Program-made: the position numbers and the translations under genes
Source: CAIWGV01 sp964515175
GTDB lineage: Bacteria > Pseudomonadota > Alphaproteobacteria > UBA7879 > UBA5542
DNA length: 10,635 bases
Assembly: GCA_964515175.1 (NCBI GenBank)
Contig: CAZEUR010000039.1
Location: 1-10,635 of the forward strand
Direction: 5' to 3'
Notes under the pieces: generated by a model
Database searches by the model: none
What the model was told of the DNA's origin: nothing
What the model saw: only the letters and a program-made list of their open reading frames with translations
In this document: positions 1 to 7,126 of the stretch, piece by piece
Layout of the letters: the number at the start of each line of letters is the position of its first letter
Numbering within the stretch: position 1 is the stretch's first letter

Positions 1-25
1 TTTACGAACAAACTCCCTCTGGTAT

Positions 26-142
26 TTATGAGTTAATTGCTTTTATACACCCTAGAATTCTATTGACAACATCTTTAAAAGACTGTTCTATCGTTCCTAT
101 GGGCCCAGCGTGATCCACTCCATCACTGGAGCCTTTTCGCAT
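26..142 (-). other. Small minus-strand open frame, possible gene remnant
   Basis: Reading the minus strand, an ATG at 142-140 opens a 38-codon frame that ends in TAA at 28-26. The frame stays open upstream to about position 202, inside the start of the RmlA gene, giving about 58 codons without a stop. The peptide contains segments such as GSSDGVDHAGPIG and EQSFKDVVNRIL, which have a protein-like mix of residues. I do not recognise a family and see no ribosome binding site before the ATG. It could be the decayed 3' end of a gene facing away from the operon, or chance. A plus-strand frame over 3-113 is also open, which weakens the case. Confidence 0.2.
63..91 (+). promoter_or_regulatory. Candidate sigma-70-type promoter upstream of the sugar operon
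   Basis: A perfect -35 hexamer TTGACA lies at 63-68. After a 17-base spacer comes TTCTAT at 86-91, which matches only three of six bases of the -10 consensus. The site precedes the first gene of the cluster by about 85-100 bases. The position and the -35 are good but the -10 is poor, so this is an inference. A second AT-rich hexamer (TATATT, 158-163) lacks a convincing -35 partner. Confidence 0.3.
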
Positions 143-174
143 AGAGATGGTGTAAACTATATTCAAGTTTTTAT

Positions 175-1086
175 TTGATCGAACAGGAAAAATTGGAAAC
201 CGTCAGTTATAAAAATTACAAAGGCATAATCTTAGCAGGTGGTTCTGGTAACAGATTGCGCCCCTTGACTGACTTTGTGTGTAAGCAACTCTTACCCGTC
301 TATGATAAACCCCTCGTATATTATCCTCTAACCTCCCTAATATTGGCGGGGATAAAAGAAATTCTTATCATTAGCACACCAAAAGATACACCCGTCCTGC
401 AATCTGCCCTGGGAGATGGTTCTGAATTAGGAATTTCAATTCAATACAAGGTGCAAGAAAAACCAAGGGGGTTAGCGGATGCCTTTGTTGTGGCTGAGGA
501 ATTCATTGATGGGCACCCTGTTTGTATGATTTTAGGAGACAATATCCTTCACAAATCTGGCTTTTCAGAATTTATGAGGGATGCCCTAGAAAACAATAAA
601 GGGGCAACCATCTTTTCCTTTCCGGTTCAAGACCCAACCCGATTTGGGATTCTGGAAATAGATCCAGAATCTGATAAGATTCTATCCCTAGAGGAGAAAC
701 CAGAGAATCCAAAATCTAATCTAGCCGTGATCGGGCTCTATATTTATGATAAAACTGTGGTTGAAAAGGCAAAAAAACTGAAGCCTAGTGACCGAGGTGA
801 GTTAGAGATTACGGACTTAAACAACCACTATTTCAAAGAGGGGGTTCTTAGTTTTTCTAAGCTATCTCGAGGAGACATATGGATAGATGTGGGGGTTTTT
901 GATTCCTTCTGTGATGCCTCCCTTCTCATTAAGCTTATTGAAGCTCGATTGGGACTCAAAATCGGAAGCCCGGAAGAAGCCTCTTACATGTGTGGAAATA
1001 TTGATGAAAAAGCCCTCCAGTTTTTTGCCAAGAAGTACAAGGATAGTCCGTATGGCGCTTATTTTACAAAATTATTGGATATCTAA
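175..1086 (+). CDS. rmlA: Glucose-1-phosphate thymidylyltransferase (RmlA family)
   Basis: Condenses dTTP with glucose 1-phosphate to give dTDP-glucose and pyrophosphate in the cytoplasm, the entry step to dTDP-deoxysugars. The nucleotide-binding signature is clear at residues 20-32 (LAGGSGNRLRPLT) and is followed by K37 and the PVYDKP segment at 41-46. GDN at 121-123 supplies a metal-binding Asp, and EEKP at 173-176 holds the sugar-phosphate-binding Lys. WIDVG at 236-240 supplies the second metal-binding Asp (D238). No in-frame ATG exists between the upstream TAG (142-144) and the KGIILAGG motif. The possible starts are TTG at 175 and TTG at 193, and the latter has AGGA four bases upstream and looks better (297 residues). 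Either leaves an N-terminal extension of about 9-15 residues compared with usual RmlA. The motif usually seen as DTGTHDS is DVGVFDS here (238-244). The stop directly abuts the next gene's ATG, so the two are probably translated in a coupled way. Confidence 0.93.
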   Translation: MIEQEKLETVSYKNYKGIILAGGSGNRLRPLTDFVCKQLLPVYDKPLVYYPLTSLILAGIKEILIISTPKDTPVLQSALGDGSELGISIQYKVQEKPRGLADAFVVAEEFIDGHPVCMILGDNILHKSGFSEFMRDALENNKGATIFSFPVQDPTRFGILEIDPESDKILSLEEKPENPKSNLAVIGLYIYDKTVVEKAKKLKPSDRGELEITDLNNHYFKEGVLSFSKLSRGDIWIDVGVFDSFCDASLLIKLIEARLGLKIGSPEEASYMCGNIDEKALQFFAKKYKDSPYGAYFTKLLDI

Positions 1087-2622
1087 ATGAATACTGCAGT
1101 ACTGAACAGAAAAATTCCTTATCTTATTCAAATTCCCGCTCTTAAGTCAAAAAATGGGCCATTAGGTGTGGTAGAGATATCGAAAGAGTGTGGATTTTAT
1201 ATTAAGCGTCACTATTTTTTGTTCGGGAATAAAAACCATCTTCATCGGGGATTCCATGCTCACAAAAAACTAGAACAACTTATTGTATGTTTACAAGGAA
1301 GCGCTCATCTTAAGTTTGAAGGAGAAAGTGGGTATTATGAATTTTTTCTGACCACCCCTCAACAGGGCGTTAAAGTGCCTCCTGGGTACTGGAGAAGTTT
1401 AAATCTTTCGGAAGATGCTGTCCTGTCAGTTTTGGCTTCAGAAGAATATGATGAAGACGATTACATCCGTGACTATGAGGAATTTAAATTATGGCTTGCC
1501 GATAAAAAAATCCCAACAAAAGTTCCCTTTGTTGCCTTAGATAGATGTCATGAAGACTTAAAGTTTGAGCTTCAGAAAGCTTTTGAAGCGGTCTTGAAAG
1601 ACAATGAATTTATTTTAGGGCAGCATGTTAAGGAATTCGAAAAGAATTTTTCTGGCTTTTGCCAAACGGATCACACAATCGGATGCGGAAATGGACTGGA
1701 TGCTTTGTCTCTCATACTCCGCGCTTTAGAAATTTCTAAAGGGGATGAGGTCATTGTGCCGGCAAATTCTTTTATAGCCACTGCCTTGGCCGTTGAGAAC
1801 AATGGAGCGCGATCTGTTTTTATTGACTGTGACAGTCAGACTTATGGAATGGATGTAAAACTTTTAGAAAATCATATAACGAAAAATACAAAGGCTATTA
1901 TTCCTGTTCATCTTTATGGCATTCCCTGCGATATGGATCCCATTATGGACATTGCAAAGCGTCATAGACTTTATGTTATAGAAGATGCAGCCCAGGCTCA
2001 TGGGGCCCTCTACAAGGGAAAGCCCGTTGGATCCTTGGGGCATGCGGCCGCTTTCAGTTTCTACCCCACAAAGAATTTAGGGGCTTTAGGGGATGGTGGA
2101 TGTGTTACAACAAATGATAAAGATTTAGCTGAAAAAATAAGACTTCTCTCAAATTATGGGAGTAAAACAAAATACTATCACGATATCCAAGGATTCAACT
2201 CAAGACTTGATAGTCTGCAAGCTGCTTTTTTAAATCTTAAGCTTCCCCGCTTAGACGAATGGAATAGTCGTCGCAGGCAACTTGTGGAGGTCTATGTTGA
2301 CCAATTGAAAGCAATCAAAGGTCTTTCCCTTCCCAAAACTTCCTCTTTTTCGGAGTCGGTTTGGCATGTTTTTCCCATACGGGTCGCAGAAGATCTTAGA
2401 GATCCGCTCATTGCACACCTAAATCAAAAGGGAATTGGCACAAATGTTCATTATCCGATTCCTATCCATCAATCAAAGGCGTACGATTCAAAGGAGCATT
2501 GCCCCATCTCAGAGCAAATAGCGAAAGAAATGATTTCTCTGCCTTTAGATCCCTATCTTTCTGCTGATGAAATCAAGTTTGTTTGCACCACTTTGAAAGA
2601 ATTTCTAGACAAACAGCGCTAA
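1087..2622 (+). CDS. Fused dTDP-4-keto-6-deoxyglucose 3,4-ketoisomerase / PLP sugar 3-aminotransferase
   Basis: Two enzymes in one 511-residue chain. Residues about 12-137 form a cupin of the FdtA/QdtA/WxcM type. RGFHAHKK at 54-61 carries the paired active-site histidines (H57, H59), and the family's PPGYWR and VLASEEYDEDDYIRDYEEF segments follow at 98-103 and 115-133. Residues about 146-511 form a fold-type I DegT/DnrJ/EryC1/StrS aminotransferase. IEDAAQA at 298-304 gives the PLP-ring Asp (D300) and stacking Gln (Q303), and YPTKN at 326-330 gives the Schiff-base lysine K329. By family knowledge, the first domain moves the keto group of dTDP-4-keto-6-deoxyglucose from C4 to C3. The second transaminates C3, giving dTDP-3-amino-3,6-dideoxyhexose. 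The two are usually separate genes (fdtA/fdtB or qdtA/qdtB). The galacto (Fuc3N) or gluco (Qui3N) outcome cannot be read by eye. The ATG immediately follows the rmlA stop, with GGA at 1077-1079 as a modest ribosome binding site. Confidence 0.93.
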   Translation: MNTAVLNRKIPYLIQIPALKSKNGPLGVVEISKECGFYIKRHYFLFGNKNHLHRGFHAHKKLEQLIVCLQGSAHLKFEGESGYYEFFLTTPQQGVKVPPGYWRSLNLSEDAVLSVLASEEYDEDDYIRDYEEFKLWLADKKIPTKVPFVALDRCHEDLKFELQKAFEAVLKDNEFILGQHVKEFEKNFSGFCQTDHTIGCGNGLDALSLILRALEISKGDEVIVPANSFIATALAVENNGARSVFIDCDSQTYGMDVKLLENHITKNTKAIIPVHLYGIPCDMDPIMDIAKRHRLYVIEDAAQAHGALYKGKPVGSLGHAAAFSFYPTKNLGALGDGGCVTTNDKDLAEKIRLLSNYGSKTKYYHDIQGFNSRLDSLQAAFLNLKLPRLDEWNSRRRQLVEVYVDQLKAIKGLSLPKTSSFSESVWHVFPIRVAEDLRDPLIAHLNQKGIGTNVHYPIPIHQSKAYDSKEHCPISEQIAKEMISLPLDPYLSADEIKFVCTTLKEFLDKQR

Positions 2623-2667
2623 AATCGCCTATTCTAACCAGAAATTTTTGTTCTGTTTGATGTATTT

Positions 2668-3693
2668 ATGAAGAAAATGTCGCCTATGAAATATTCTCTC
2701 GTCACCGGTGGAGCAGGCTTTATTGGAAGTCATCTGACAGACTATCTGATTGAGCAAGGCGATCGTGTTCTCGTTCTAGATAAGTTGACGTATGCAGGAG
2801 ATCTGAAAAATCTAGAAGAGGCCCAAAAAACAGGGTGCCTCACTTTTGTTGAGGGCGATATTTGTGATCAAGGTTTAGTCTATGATCTTTTGCAAAAATA
2901 CGACGTTAAAACAGTTTACCATTTGGCGGCAGAAAGCCATGTGGATAACTCTATCAATGACTCTTCTGCTTTTATTCAAACAAATATTTTTGGTACGCAT
3001 TCCATGCTATCAGCTGCCTTAAAATATTGGGAAGAGAAAAATAGATTTCCTGAATTTCGGTTTGTCCATGTTTCAACGGATGAGGTCTTTGGTCAACTGT
3101 CAGAAAAAGACCCCCCTTTTAATGAAGCAACCCCCTATGCCCCCAACTCTCCCTATTCGGCTTCAAAAGCTGCCAGCGATCACTTGGCGCGGGCCTGGTT
3201 TCATACCTATAAGCTGCCCGTTATCATCACCAATTGTTCAAATAACTATGGCCCTCGTCAACACAGCGAAAAACTGATTCCCACCATTATTAGAAATGCT
3301 TTAAGGGGAAATCCTATACCCATCTATGGAACCGGAGAAAATATTCGCGACTGGCTCTATGTGAACGATCACTGTGAGGGTCTTTATTTGGCTGCCCTAA
3401 AAGGGAAAGTTGGGGAAAGCTATTGTTTTGGAGGTAACAACGAAAAAACAAACATCGATCTCGCCAAGGAAATTTGTTATGAACTCGATAAATTAAAGCC
3501 CCGTTCCGATGGAAAATCTTATGTGGACCAGATCATTTTTGTTGAAGATCGGAAAGGACATGACTTCCGGTATGCCATTGATTCAAAGAAGGCAGTGCAG
3601 GAGCTGGGTTGGGTCTCTGAACCGGCTTCCTTCTTCAAAACAGCACTGCAAGAGACTATTAAAGCCGTTATTAAAGCGGAAAATCTCTCATGA
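2668..3693 (+). CDS. rmlB: dTDP-glucose 4,6-dehydratase
   Basis: Converts dTDP-glucose to dTDP-4-keto-6-deoxyglucose using bound NAD+, supplying the substrate for the fused isomerase/aminotransferase encoded just before it. It is an extended SDR enzyme. The Rossmann glycine motif GGAGFIG is at 14-20, the substrate-contact stretch HLAAESHVDNSI at 85-96, and the dehydratase triad T137-D138-E139 within VSTDEVFG. The YxxxK pair is Y163 and K167, and SNNYGPRQ at 191-198 is also typical. At 341 residues it is a normal length. Three ATGs occur near the start (2668, 2677, 2686). The third gives the usual RmlB N-terminus (MKYSLVTGGAGFIG) and may be the real one, though none has a strong Shine-Dalgarno. 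The 45-base gap to the preceding gene is one of only two true gaps in the cluster. The stop overlaps the next start by four bases (ATGA). Confidence 0.96.
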   Translation: MKKMSPMKYSLVTGGAGFIGSHLTDYLIEQGDRVLVLDKLTYAGDLKNLEEAQKTGCLTFVEGDICDQGLVYDLLQKYDVKTVYHLAAESHVDNSINDSSAFIQTNIFGTHSMLSAALKYWEEKNRFPEFRFVHVSTDEVFGQLSEKDPPFNEATPYAPNSPYSASKAASDHLARAWFHTYKLPVIITNCSNNYGPRQHSEKLIPTIIRNALRGNPIPIYGTGENIRDWLYVNDHCEGLYLAALKGKVGESYCFGGNNEKTNIDLAKEICYELDKLKPRSDGKSYVDQIIFVEDRKGHDFRYAIDSKKAVQELGWVSEPASFFKTALQETIKAVIKAENLS

Positions 3694-4658
3694 TTCGAAT
3701 CCACGACTATACCTCTAATTTTAAAGAAGATTGGAATGCTATTGTGTCAGTTGCAGACAATGGTCACTTTATGATGAACCGTGATTATATGGAATATCAT
3801 GCCGATCGATTTCAAGATTCTTCTCTCGTGATTTTTAAACAAGATCGCCTAATTGGGGTTATTCCAGGAAATAGCAAAGAAGAGATTTTTTACACACATC
3901 AAGGGCTGACTTTTGGTGGCATCGTTCTGCATCCAGATTTTAATAGAGCCTGCCTATACTCTCAAATTTTTAAACTCCTTTTTGAAACCCTAAAAAATAA
4001 AAATTTTAAAGAAATAAACTATAAATGCATTCCTCATATTTACCATGAAAATCCCTGCGAGGCAGATCAATATTTTCTGCGCAATTTTTCCACAAACATA
4101 CAATCCTATGTTGAACTTTCAACAAGCATCGACCTAAGAAGTTCTCCTGCCATTTCTCAGCTAAGAATTCGCGGAAAAAAGAAGGCAGAAAAATCTGAGA
4201 TTTTGGTTCAAGAAAGTCAAGATATTGCAGGATTTTGGAAAATTTTATCAGAGAGACTCGATGAAAAATACAAAAAAAACCCTGTTCATACCTTAGATGA
4301 GATAGATCTCCTTCAAAAACAGTTTCCAAATAATATCAAACTGTTTACAGCGACTCATCCGGTCCAAGGTCTCTGCGGGGGAGTCATGATATATGAAACA
4401 AAAACTGTAGCTCACGCCCAGTATATTTCGGCTAATTCTTTTGGCATGGAAAATGGGGCTTTAGACGCTTTATTCTTCCATTTGATTGAGCAATATCGTA
4501 AGAAAGGCTGTCGGTTTTTTGATTTTGGCATCTCTACAGAACAAAAAGGTCAGCACCTTAATGAACCTTTAATCCAATTTAAAGAGGGATTTGGGGGACG
4601 TTCAATAATTTATGTTTCTTATGTTTTAAAGGATATACAAAATTGGCCAATATCGTAA
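3690..4658 (+). CDS. GNAT/FemAB-like acyltransferase, probable N-acyltransferase of the amino sugar
   Basis: A 322-residue protein that looks like the tandem-GNAT (FemAB-like, Acetyltransf_6 type) proteins found in sugar-nucleotide clusters. The N-terminal half (about 1-150) includes the FTFGG-like turn LTFGGIVL at 73-80. The C-terminal half has a basic linker (RIRGKKKAEKS, 159-169), the segment KKNPVHTLDEIDLLQKQFP at 195-213, and a core sheet/helix GGVMIYETKTVAHAQYIS at 230-247. FFDFGIS at 276-282 and KEGFGG at 298-303 are typical C-terminal elements. No signal peptide or membrane segment is visible. It starts at an ATG overlapping the rmlB stop by four bases, with CGGA nine bases upstream. 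Its position directly after the 3-amino-sugar enzymes, and the absence of a hexapeptide-repeat acetyltransferase (FdtC/QdtC), suggest it acylates the C3 amino group. The acyl donor is unknown. The fold call is fairly secure; the substrate is inference. Confidence 0.72.
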   Translation: MIRIHDYTSNFKEDWNAIVSVADNGHFMMNRDYMEYHADRFQDSSLVIFKQDRLIGVIPGNSKEEIFYTHQGLTFGGIVLHPDFNRACLYSQIFKLLFETLKNKNFKEINYKCIPHIYHENPCEADQYFLRNFSTNIQSYVELSTSIDLRSSPAISQLRIRGKKKAEKSEILVQESQDIAGFWKILSERLDEKYKKNPVHTLDEIDLLQKQFPNNIKLFTATHPVQGLCGGVMIYETKTVAHAQYISANSFGMENGALDALFFHLIEQYRKKGCRFFDFGISTEQKGQHLNEPLIQFKEGFGGRSIIYVSYVLKDIQNWPIS

Positions 4659-6076
4659 TTACTCATTTTTCCGCCATTATCTCTAATGGGACTCACAAAT
4701 CAGCTTGTTTTTATGACGGGTTGGTAAAGGGTTTTACAGAACAGGGCCATAATGTTTTACAAGTTGTAACATCAAATTTTCTTATAATTCCTTGGAATGG
4801 AATTAATAAGACCGTTAGCCAATCCGTTAAAGAAAAGGCCCTGAAAGACATAAAAGAATTTAAACCAGATTTAGTTTTGTCATTCAACAATTCCTCAATC
4901 GAAGATCTTGAAAAGGAAATCGACTGTCCCATAGTTCTTTGGGACGCCGACACGTTTGCATTTTTTAATGACAAAGAAAAGATTAAAAAAAATACTAATA
5001 GATATCACTATGTATCCTTTGCCAACAGCGGAATTTCTGACTATAAGAAGAATCTTAATATACCTGATAAAAACACTTGTAGAATTCCTGCCGCAACAGA
5101 AATTAGGGCTAAAAAAATAGAAAAAAAATACAACATCTCTTTTATAGGAAATCCATTTTTCCCAAGAGAGGCGGTGCTTGACTTTCTAATACAAAATCCA
5201 GCATTGAGTGCTAAAGAGAAAGATTTTTTTCTCAAAGATGAAGTCCGGTGGAGAAAATTTTTTAAAAACGAAAAGGTCTCATTTGAAGAAGTTCTATTTT
5301 GTGATGCAGGAAGCCACCGAGTAAAAACGATCGCCCCTCTCCTGGATTTAGGAATAGAGATCTTTGGTCCCACAAAGTGGTTGAACTTATCTCCTTATCT
5401 CATAGAAATTTTGAACTCTTATAACCCAGCCCATGTATTCTCTTTAGAGCATAATGAATTAGTCTATAATAGAAGTAAGATCTCTGTGAATATCTGTCAC
5501 TCACAAAATGTATCCGGGTATCCTTGGCGCATTGCAGACATCCTAGCCTCGGATTCTGTCTTGTTATCAGATCACAAAGTGGATTTAGTGAAAGATTTTG
5601 GCAAAGAAGTTCCTCTTCAAATCTATCATTCCCCGATGGAGGCATACGAAATTGCAAAAAAACTTCTGGGCGACACTCAATTAAGGGAAGATATTGTTGC
5701 GCAACAAAATGCCTGCATTGAAAAAAGCTTTAGATGGAAGCATCGTTTTCCTCTCCTGCAACACCTAACAGGCGTCAATCTGGAAAAAACCCAACTATCT
5801 CCAGGCATTCATAAAGTTTTGGCTCCTTCTGAGACCCGAATGGACGATTTTATCAAAACAAGTGTTATGTTCTTCTCAGGAAAATCATCTTATAGTTTTC
5901 ATCCTAGCAAGACGGCTATTTATAAATCCCTCCCCCTAAAATTTAGGGATATGATACATATAGTGTGTGGAGTGCGCTTTTCTAAAAAGTTCTTTTACAA
6001 TCTTCTCACAATAAGATTTAAAAAACTGATATACACCGCCTATATGAGCGCTCAAAGTGGGCCTGAATACAAATAG
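4643..6076 (+). CDS. CgeB-like glycosyltransferase
   Basis: A 477-residue GT-B-type protein resembling the CgeB / Glyco_trans_1_2 group. The N-terminal Rossmann-like half includes PDLVLSFNNSS (75-85) and CPIVLWDAD (95-103). NISFIGNPF at 164-172 is the usual bridge to the second half. There, SVNICHSQNVSGYPWRIADILASDSVLLSD (281-310) matches the conserved donor-binding block, followed by the helix with YEIAKKLLGD at 335-344. These enzymes transfer sugars from nucleotide donors in the cytoplasm; donor and acceptor are not evident. The start is TTG at 4643, supported by AAAGGA at 4628-4633 nine bases upstream and by a 16-base overlap with the acyltransferase gene, which indicates coupling. Residues about 385-477 extend beyond the core and are rich in Lys, Arg and aromatic residues. 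This part may dock to the membrane or to partner enzymes. Confidence 0.75.
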   Translation: MANIVITHFSAIISNGTHKSACFYDGLVKGFTEQGHNVLQVVTSNFLIIPWNGINKTVSQSVKEKALKDIKEFKPDLVLSFNNSSIEDLEKEIDCPIVLWDADTFAFFNDKEKIKKNTNRYHYVSFANSGISDYKKNLNIPDKNTCRIPAATEIRAKKIEKKYNISFIGNPFFPREAVLDFLIQNPALSAKEKDFFLKDEVRWRKFFKNEKVSFEEVLFCDAGSHRVKTIAPLLDLGIEIFGPTKWLNLSPYLIEILNSYNPAHVFSLEHNELVYNRSKISVNICHSQNVSGYPWRIADILASDSVLLSDHKVDLVKDFGKEVPLQIYHSPMEAYEIAKKLLGDTQLREDIVAQQNACIEKSFRWKHRFPLLQHLTGVNLEKTQLSPGIHKVLAPSETRMDDFIKTSVMFFSGKSSYSFHPSKTAIYKSLPLKFRDMIHIVCGVRFSKKFFYNLLTIRFKKLIYTAYMSAQSGPEYK

Positions 6077-6080
6077 CATC

Positions 6081-7040
6081 ATGGTACAGTCGTCCATCAA
6101 AGACCCTTTGATTACAGTTTGTGTTCCAACCTACAATCACGAGCCTTATATTGCAGAAACCCTCGAAAGCATCCTATCTCAAAAGATTAATAATATTCAA
6201 ATCATTGTCGCCGACGATGGATCAAGAGATCGTACCCCAAGTATTGTGCGCGCCTACAAAGAAAACTATCCGGATGTTTTTGATCTTATAATTCACTCCA
6301 AAAATAAAGGGGTTCAAAAAAATGTTCAATCTATATATCCCCTTATAAAGGGAAAATATGTATGTTGGTTCTCGGGGGATGACTCTTTTTTACCGGGGAA
6401 ACTAAAAAAACAGCTTGATTTTATGGAAGCTAATCCCTCTTATGTCATGTGCTACCACGACGTATGGGTTCAGAATAGAAACAGTGGCCTCAAGTATAGA
6501 TTTAATAATTTTCTTATGGGAAAGCCCCCCCATTCCGGAAACATCACAAAAAATTTAATTAGAGAGCGGTGCTTCATAGCAATGACATCTACCATGATTA
6601 GAAGAGAGGCATCAAAAAAAGTCTCGCACCGCTTCAACCTAGGAATCAGCAATGATTGGCTATATGCGATCGAGCTATCTATGTGCGGTCTCGTGAAATT
6701 CATAAATGAACCCCTAGGAATTTATTATCGTCATGATCGTAACACCACCAAAACTTCTATTTCTTACAAAAATGAAGAAATAATCTATACTTTTCTCACC
6801 AAGAGACATGGACGTCTTTATAAAAACTCTATTCAAAAAGGCAGAGCCACCCTCTACATAAACTATTTTTTTAAGTACATTTCTTTAAAAAGGTATAAGG
6901 ATGCTTCTCATCTTTTAAACAAAATCGCAACGATTCATAAAAAATCTTTAGGATTAATATTTTTTTCCTTATCTCAAATTCCTATTTTCTTTATAAAACA
7001 TTTTTTTCTTTGGTTTAAAACCAAAAGCATTCATCGGTAG
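6081..7040 (+). CDS. Family 2 (GT-A) glycosyltransferase
   Basis: A 319-residue inverting glycosyltransferase of family GT2. From the ATG at 6081, the N-terminal strand and loop ITVCVPTYNHEPYI lie at 11-24, ADDGS at 44-48 binds the nucleotide, and the metal-binding DXD-like SGDD is at 98-101. The middle holds the conserved pattern around CYHD and ISNDWLY, typical of the acceptor side. The C-terminus (about 290-319) is hydrophobic and aromatic with flanking basic residues, suggesting peripheral attachment to the inner membrane where lipid-linked intermediates are extended. An earlier in-frame GTG at 6057 would overlap the previous gene by 20 bases. The ATG four bases past that gene's stop puts the family motif in its usual place, so I prefer it. 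Neither start has a strong Shine-Dalgarno. The donor may be the amino sugar made upstream, but nothing in the sequence fixes this. A T-rich stretch at 6958-7010 encodes its Phe-rich end. Confidence 0.9.
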   Translation: MVQSSIKDPLITVCVPTYNHEPYIAETLESILSQKINNIQIIVADDGSRDRTPSIVRAYKENYPDVFDLIIHSKNKGVQKNVQSIYPLIKGKYVCWFSGDDSFLPGKLKKQLDFMEANPSYVMCYHDVWVQNRNSGLKYRFNNFLMGKPPHSGNITKNLIRERCFIAMTSTMIRREASKKVSHRFNLGISNDWLYAIELSMCGLVKFINEPLGIYYRHDRNTTKTSISYKNEEIIYTFLTKRHGRLYKNSIQKGRATLYINYFFKYISLKRYKDASHLLNKIATIHKKSLGLIFFSLSQIPIFFIKHFFLWFKTKSIHR

Positions 7041-7126
7041 AATAGGAATAGTTCTTTTAAAGATTCAAAAAGTTTACTTTGTGCTATGCAGTATGGTAAA
7101 ACTGGTCAGAAAATTATGAGAAGAAG
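7041..7126 (+). other. 86-base intergenic gap inside the cluster
   Basis: This is the longest gap between genes in the window and separates the glycosyltransferases from the ATP-grasp/TPP/HAD set. It is AT-rich. I find no convincing -35/-10 pair: TTTACT at 7073-7078 lacks a well-spaced -10. The only inverted repeat is weak (CTTTT 7054-7058 with AAAAG 7068-7072). A polypurine run at 7118-7126 probably serves as the ribosome binding site for the next gene. An internal promoter is possible but not shown. Confidence 0.5.

Noticed and set aside
2639..2655. Short hairpin (CAGAA/TTCTG) in the gap before rmlB
   Set aside because: Only five base pairs, with no uninterrupted T run after it; too weak to call a terminator or attenuator.
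4006..4329. 107-residue minus-strand open frame
   Set aside because: It lies wholly opposite the acyltransferase gene, which has clear family features and operon overlaps; the antisense frame shows no motif or ribosome binding site.
5041..5373. 110-residue minus-strand open frame
   Set aside because: It is opposite the CgeB-like transferase; its Phe/Leu/Ser-rich composition reflects the A-rich sense strand rather than a real membrane protein.
7009..7025. Near-perfect palindrome TTTGGTTT/AAACCAAA near the end of the GT2 gene
   Set aside because: It lies within the coding sequence, has almost no loop and no T tract after it, so it is not a credible terminator; AT-rich coding sequence easily produces such palindromes.
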